From contig CAVNZM010000007.1 in assembly GCA_963693365.1 (NCBI GenBank), positions 7,316,001 through 7,380,000 on the forward strand: a DNA stretch of 64,000 nt. Direction: 5' to 3'. The notes under the pieces are model-generated. The model had not been told where the DNA came from. It was given only the letters and a program-made list of their open reading frames with translations, and ran no database searches. Made by a program: the position numbers and the translations under genes. Origin of the DNA: Amoebidium appalachense. Taxonomy: Eukaryota > Ichthyosporea. Below are positions 46,629 through 64,000 of the stretch, one piece after another. Position 1 is the stretch's first letter, and each line of letters begins with the position of its first letter.

Positions 46629-46755
46629 GGGAGAGGGGGAGGAAGCGTGGGGGTCGCTTGTTCACTTCAGCAGGATTTGCCTGGGCTAGTCGGCCTGCAA
46701 TGAGGCTCCCCCCCCCCCCCCCCCTCCTCCCGCCTCCCCCAACACACCACCACCA

Positions 46756-46828
<73 letters not shown>
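46586..46828. repeat. Poly-G, poly-C and (CA)n in duplication copy 1
   Basis: G run at 46587-46627, C run at 46709-46724 and (CA)n at 46757-46828. The G run is clearly longer than in copy 2. Confidence 0.9.
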
Positions 46829-46829
<1 letters not shown>

Positions 46830-47019
46830 AACCCCATGGCCATTCCCTCCCACCTTCCCACATTCCGGGGCCCACTTTTGGATTTAAAAAAGTGACACTG
46901 TCCGGTCTATACAAAACCAGCAGCTAAAACTAATTTAACGAATCCTCACATCCAGTCCAATGCTGCACATGCATGCATGTGCAAGGTAAAGGACAGGGGT
47001 ATATTTATGTTGTCCAAGA

Positions 47020-47341
47020 CCTCACTGTTTAACCACACATCTTGAAACTAGTTATATTAAGATCCAGAAGCTCCGGTGTATTTTAAAGTTTATTTTGTTT
47101 TATTCTATTTATTTATTTCAATACTATTGTTTTTTTGTTTGGGGCAGGGGTGGGGTGGTGGGGGGGGGGGGGGGGGGGGGGGGGTTAAAGGTAAAGGGCT
47201 CTCAGATCATGAGGGATGATCACTCGAGGGGGGAAACCCACTTAGGTTGTGAGAGAGGAGCCCTCGTGAAGCAATGAAGCAATGAAAAGCCCAAAAGAAG
47301 CATGCCCGAGGGGTGGGGAAAGGGCGGGGAGGGGGGGGGGG

Positions 47342-47387
<46 letters not shown>

Positions 47388-49164
47388 GGACAAGAGATAG
47401 CTGTTCAAACATATTTACAAGACAAGGTGGGAGTGACCTCGACTGGGAAGGGTTTTTATGTGTGTGTGTGTGCGTGCGTGTGTGTGTTTTTAAGAAGGAG
47501 GAGGAGGGGGGGGGGGGGGGGGGGAGGAGGAGGGGGAGGGGGGATGTATGCTTTAGATGGGGAGTAGGAATCATTAAAAGGCTAAACACAAAACGTCATG
47601 GCATGGGGATCGGATCGAAACGTATAAGAGAACTGTTGTGTGGGTTGCGAAGAAGTTGTTCCAAATTCATCCTCTGAATTAGCTACATGACGCAAGTCAA
47701 CCCGTTTTGGCCGAAACGAGCAGGGTTTTTGTTGTTGGTTCAGGGGTGGGTGGGTGGGTGGGTGGGTGGGTTGGGGGGGGGGGGGGGGGGGGAGGGGGGG
47801 GATCCCGCGAGTTGTTTATGCCGAAAGGGTAATTTTGGTTGGACAGGTAAAGAGACCTCAAACACGTCGAAGGGTTGTTGTTGGTATCCCCATAGCTTTG
47901 AACACAACAGCTGCCAGCTCTGAGAGTTCCCACAGTGGAATTTACCGGTCTTCTTTATTTGCTTTCACTTCACATGTACACCGTTCGACAACGGTATGAT
48001 TCTTCGTTCTTCTTGTGAGGTGTGTGTGAAACATGAGACAATGTATATGCATTTGTGAAACCTCAAACAAAATACGCAGAGTGCTATCCACCCATAGACA
48101 AAGCTTGGCGCATCAAAGGCCGGGTCTACACATAACTAAAGTCTGTCGAAACAACACGACCGTTTGCGTCAAACAGAGGCAGGCACCCAACTTCGGATGC
48201 TATTTGCATTGGTAACCAAACTGTCGTGTGTATTACGCTGTCAATCCCATCTGCAGGTATTTCGCTTAAGTGCGTCCTTTTCTCTCGTAGTACAACAGTA
48301 GCAAACATGAAATGCAACATGATATCATAGGCTACCAAGCTAGGCAGAACCTAGGCTACCACCGACACGCTCGATCGTCAGTGGGCCACGTGCAGGTGAG
48401 AAAACACCGCCTGTAGCTGCTTTGTAAACTAATTATTAGTTAACCTCATAGTTGCCCTGTACATGTCTGCTTCCAAAGACTTCTCTTATCATGAACACTC
48501 AGAAACACTCGAACATCATCCGTCGATTTTTCAATATTCGGTCGAACATATACTTCCACCTAAGGGATCAGAAGACTAGTGCTAAGGCCGTTCTCTGAAT
48601 GATTTGCTCCCATTCTATGTATTGATGTATTTGTGCTAAACAGACGTATCTATTTGACACGGACGTCGTCATTGCGCGCACGACTGCGTGCCGGGCCTGC
48701 GGTGTACACGCGTAAGAACCAAAGAAACACGTGGGGAAAGTGGAAACATTTCAGTCAAGAAAGCTGCCCCCATTCCACGGTTGCATTCCAATTGCAACCG
48801 CTGATAAAATGAACGAATGGTAGAAGCTCTCTGGTTTTACCCCCGTCGTTGGTATGTTTCCCTAGAAAAAAACAGTGGATATATGTGAACTTCATGTTGC
48901 CGGGCAAGTCTTGTGTTTTCATTTTAACCATTCACATGCACAATATATATCTGAACTATACAAGTAATTTTTTTTCCGCGTATCTTTATGGCTGAATTAA
49001 TTCTTTGAATGAAATGTCCTTCAGCTTTCGGCTGCCTTCCCTTAACTGCTGTTACAACTGCCTGCGGCACACGCACGCATGTGCACGGGCACTTCGGGAG
49101 TATATGATGAGAATGAGATATACCTGGGATATGACCATATGGATCAGTTGGATGAAGTTTTTTT
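47020..49164. other. Unique spacer between the two duplicates
   Basis: Contains G runs at 47158-47184 and 47332-47386, GT and GGT repeats and about 1.2 kb of ordinary unique sequence. No gene, PBS or polypurine tract was recognised, so reading the duplicates as LTRs of one element is not supported. Confidence 0.55.
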
Positions 49165-49710
49165 CTTGTGCCGTCACTCTTTACTCGCCCCAGCAAGGGG
49201 ATAGATTACTTGCTGTGTCGTGTGTAGATGCCTAGGCTGCATACACAAACACATGTGCTCTCCAAGGAGACACATTTTAGATGGCAGGCCATCACCACAG
49301 TCACTCAAGGGAGGGTGGGCGGGAAAAACAAAATACTTAACTAGAGAAAACAACCGTTTACGGGCCTCAGGAGGCCCTGCCAACTTGCTAGACTAAGGAC
49401 ACATTCTGCTCAGGAGCAGTGCCAGCGACTGAGAGGCCTACGAATCTGCGGGCTAGCGGTTTATATACACGCAGGATATGGCTCACAACATCCGATTGGC
49501 TACAGGGGAATGTAAAGACCAAATATGGCTAAACTTAAACAGGACCAATCATTGCACTTACATTTACGTACAGAGAAGTGATTGGCTAAGCCATACCTAG
49601 AGACTAACCAATCGGAATGCAAAGTAGCTGGCAGTTCGAATTCCACATGTCACTTCGTCGTCGTGGCTGCGGCCGTTCCTCAAAGAAAACCCGTTTAAAA
49701 ACGAACCATT

Positions 49711-50576
49711 CTTGTGCCGTCACTCTTTACTCGCCCCAGCAAGGGGATAGATTACTTGCTGTGTCGTGTGTAGATGCCTAGGCTGCACACACAAACACAT
49801 GTGCTCTCCACACCTCCCATGCTGGCGCAATGCAAAGGGCGCCGTAACAAAAATGTTTGCAAATAAACAGGCAGAGCGGACAACTGGTTGGAACGCTCGC
49901 ATGCTGAGTGTTAACCCGCGCGTACAGAACCAAACAGCCGCCCAGGGACTGAAGAGTCGAGGGCGAGGACGGCTAAGGAGACGTCCCAAAACGAAAATAG
50001 GTTGCCAAAAGGCAGGCCAGGGCCGAAACGTGTGGGGGGGCAGAGCGTCAGAGTGGCGGAACAAGGGTGTGAAGCCAACATGGCCATCGCCAGAAGTCAG
50101 TTTAAGCCAGCAAGGGGCCAGGCGGACAGCTGTGTCGAGGGGCAGTGCTGCACGTGAAGAGTCGCGACGCCATGGCAGCATAAACGGTGTAAAACAAAAT
50201 ACTTAACTAGAGAAAACAACCGTTTACGGGCCTCAGGAGGCCCTGCCAACTTGCTAGACTAAGGACACATTCTGCTCAGGAGCAGTGCCAGCGACTGAGA
50301 GGCCTACGAATCTGCGGGCTAGCGGTTTATATACACGCAGGATATGGCTCACAACATCCGATTGGCTACAGGGGAATGTAAAGACCAAATATGGCTAAAC
50401 TTAAACAGGACCAATCATTGCACTTACATTTACGTACAGAGAAGTGATTGGCTAAGCCATACCTAGAGACTAACCAATCGGAATGCAAAGTAGCTGGAAT
50501 TTCAAATTCCACATGTCACTTCGTCGTCGTGGCTGCGGCCGTTCCTCAAAGAAAACCCGTTTAAAAACGAACCATT
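49711..50576 (-). repeat. Module B2
   Basis: Counterpart of B1, with the same 153-codon minus-strand frame (50181-49720) unchanged. Identity of the frame reflects recency of the duplication and does not itself show coding function. Confidence 0.7.
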
Positions 50577-50878
50577 TTATATATGTATATTGGTCCCCCT
50601 AGACTAATACCGGGATCACCCTAAACCAGTCAAATGGTGGTTTATGGGGCCAATACATACATCAATGTGCTCAGCACGTCAAGGGGGTTAAGGATCATGC
50701 TTGATCATGAGTCTAGGGAGAATTTAGGGGGGTCTAGGGGGCTAACTATGAAAATACCTAAATCCCCCACAACTCAACTTCCAATAAACATTTTTTTCCG
50801 GAAATAGGCTGCAAAGATGCGTCTCCCCAAGGACTACTCATCTGTTAAAAAAAAAAATCTAAAACTCAAAAAGACTAT

Positions 50879-50906
50879 ACCCTAAACCCTAAACCCTAAA
50901 CCCTAC
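50879..50906. repeat. Telomere-like tract (CCCTAAA)n in duplication copy 2
   Basis: Same sequence and position within the block as the tract at 46161-46188. Confidence 0.9.
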
Positions 50907-51292
50907 CCGGTACACATACACACGTGGCACATGCTGACACATAGGGCCACAAAGACAACTTACACTGCAGTACCTTTTCCAATTTTGTCAATGATTTTAG
51001 TTTAATTTCAACTATGATCTAATTATAATTTACCGATCCCAGCCCGTAGCTAGTCCCCCAGACACATTTTGTACAGGGATTAATGCAAATTGATTGGCCA
51101 CTCCCGCTGGTAAAAAGACTACCGCACGGCCGCACACAAAGCCACATGTATGCACGTGCACACACACACACACAATCTGACGCATGCACAAGCACACAGT
51201 GCATGAGTACATGCAAGTTACCCTGGCATTTTTTAATATGACGCTTTTGGACGCCGCGGATGGTTGGGTAGTGTATGTGTGTATGCACACGT

Positions 51293-51323
<31 letters not shown>

Positions 51324-51454
51324 GGGGGGGGGGGAGAGGGGGAGGAAGCGTGGGGGTCGCTTGTTCACTTCAGCAGGATTTGCCTGGGCTAGTCGGCCTG
51401 CAATGAGGCTCCCCCCCCCCCCCCCCTCCTCCCGCCTCCCCCAACACACCACCA

Positions 51455-51530
<76 letters not shown>

Positions 51531-51720
51531 AACCCCATGGCCATTCCCTCCCACCTTCCCACATTCCGGGGCCCACTTTTGGATTTAAAAAAGTGACACT
51601 GTCCGGTCTATACAAAACCAGCAGCTAAAACTAATTTAACGAATCCTCACATCCAGTCCAATGCTGCACATGCATGCATGTGCAAGGTAAAGGACAGGGG
51701 TATATTTATGTTGTCCAAGA

Positions 51721-52579
51721 AGGAGGGTACTTAGGACTTTTGAGATTTGGGTGTTTTCTATGGAAATGCTCGGTTATCCCTTGTATATTTTGTAAAAATG
51801 TATATTGTATCTCTATTAGGCACACTAGGACCCAAACTAGGATGTGCATGGAATGCGACCCAAACATCTTTGGAAGCATCCAATTATATATTTATCAACG
51901 TTTTAACTGTTGGGTGTCCGTTTGCAAACAGCGATATAAGTTCCTTCGACCACATAGCAAGCCACGATAGCACATTATCTTTCAGGTGAAGTATCACAGT
52001 TCTTGAGGGGTAGCAAACAAGCGACATGCTGGTTAATGAACGGAGCTGGGTACGGTAGTTCCACAACAGCAATTTGGAGTTTTGCAATTGTATGGGCATT
52101 GTTTAATGCACATTGTGAATAAAACATGAGATAAGTCTTACACAATACATCCTTAAACAGGGTGCTTTACAAATTCCAGCTAACTGACCGACATGATGTT
52201 CACAACTATTACAGGCAAAGAAGCCCAATGTAACATAATAGAGCTGAAGAACGCTCTCAATCAGGCAGGCCATCCTGTGACTTTGGAAAGAGTTCAAAGG
52301 AGAAGTGGTATGAGCATCAGTCTACACGTGAAACATCACATACAATATACAAAGTAAAGGGTTATACAATACAACCTATCTAACTTACTATCACATCAAT
52401 CACAACTTACCATCACATTCCAACGCTAACCCATGAAGACAAACAAGGAAAGATTGCCTCCTCCACTTCGCTACCCATTCATTAATTCAAACAGTATGGT
52501 TCAAAAAAGTATATAGTGTGGTAGAGCATGCCTAAGGATCGGATTGAGGTTAAAGCTTTAAGATGTTGTGGTCACCGTG
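51721..52579. other. 3' flank of the ParB-methyltransferase gene
   Basis: Unique sequence; short open frames on both strands lack features. It includes the probable 3' untranslated region of the minus-strand gene. Confidence 0.45.

Positions 52580-64000
<11,421 letters not shown>

Larger units (their letters stand above)
44448..47019. repeat. Segmental duplication, copy 1
   Basis: A 2.57 kb block repeated in direct orientation at 49165-51720 with only scattered substitutions and different poly-G and (CA)n lengths. It contains modules A1 and B1, a telomere-like tract, and a poly-G/(CA)n region. Boundaries are CTTGTGCCG at left and TTGTCCAAGA at right; no target-site duplication was found. Confidence 0.95.
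49165..51720. repeat. Segmental duplication, copy 2
   Basis: Direct copy of 44448-47019 in the same internal order: module A2 at 49165-49710, module B2 at 49711-50576, telomere-like tract at 50879-50906, poly-G at 51307-51334 and (CA)n at 51461-51528. Examples of differences are AGAGAAGTG for AGAGATGTG and CAGTTCGAATT for AATTTCGAATT in module A. Confidence 0.95.

Noticed and set aside
44448-51720. Interpretation of the two 2.57 kb blocks as LTRs of a single retrotransposon
   Set aside because: No TG...CA ends, target duplication, primer site, polypurine tract or coding interior was found in the 2.1 kb between them.

Overview
This is nuclear DNA of a eukaryote. Genes are split by spliceosomal introns (donors mostly GTATGT, GTACGT, GTAAGT or GTGAGT; acceptors pyrimidine-AG or CACACAG). 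No operons, ribosome binding sites or CRISPR arrays are present. Introns and spacers are crowded with (CA)n, (GA)n and (GAAA)n microsatellites and with poly-G/poly-C runs up to 67 nt. The lineage cannot be fixed from the window. Short CCCTAAA (TTTAGGG-type) telomere-like tracts and a CXXC-rich surface protein argue against an ordinary animal or fungus and suggest a protist. That is inference only.

Layout. 1-4.7 kb is mostly repeats, with one weakly supported minus-strand exon. 4.75-15.5 kb (minus) is a ten-exon WDR83/MORG1 gene of 304 codons spread over 10.8 kb; the exon phases close perfectly. 16.6-17.2 kb (minus) is an intronless gene for a membrane protein ending in five exact 14-residue VPD repeats. 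17.3-23.5 kb is repeat-rich and holds a decayed copy of one exon from the glycosidase gene at 31-37 kb. 23.8-24.6 kb is a complete miniature LTR element (TRIM) with target duplication, LTRs, PBS-like and PPT sites and a long perfect hairpin. 25.2-29.5 kb (plus) is a five-exon Cys-rich surface protein. 30.8-37.0 kb (minus) is a secreted spherulin-4/GH135-type protein. These last two genes converge and both end in a Thr-rich stalk plus a hydrophobic tail, as GPI-anchored proteins do.

38.6-41.4 kb (plus) is a five-exon, 448-residue F-box protein with a zinc-binding region, KEN box and C-terminal Arg-Leu tail: the architecture of the APC/C inhibitors Emi1/Emi2. 44.4-51.7 kb holds two nearly identical 2.57 kb direct duplicates, each with two related promoter-bearing modules and a telomere-like tract. 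52.6-63.4 kb (minus, 5' end beyond the window) is a gene of at least twelve exons fusing a ParB-like domain to a beta-type DNA methyltransferase whose catalytic motif reads DPPA. The window ends in (GT)n.

The strongest leads are the ParB-methyltransferase fusion, the Emi1-like gene, the TRIM with its hairpin, the VPD-repeat membrane protein, and a recurring placement of poly-C runs just downstream of 5' splice sites. No tRNA or rRNA gene was recognised. All gene models were assembled by eye from frame, phase and splice signals and have no transcript support.
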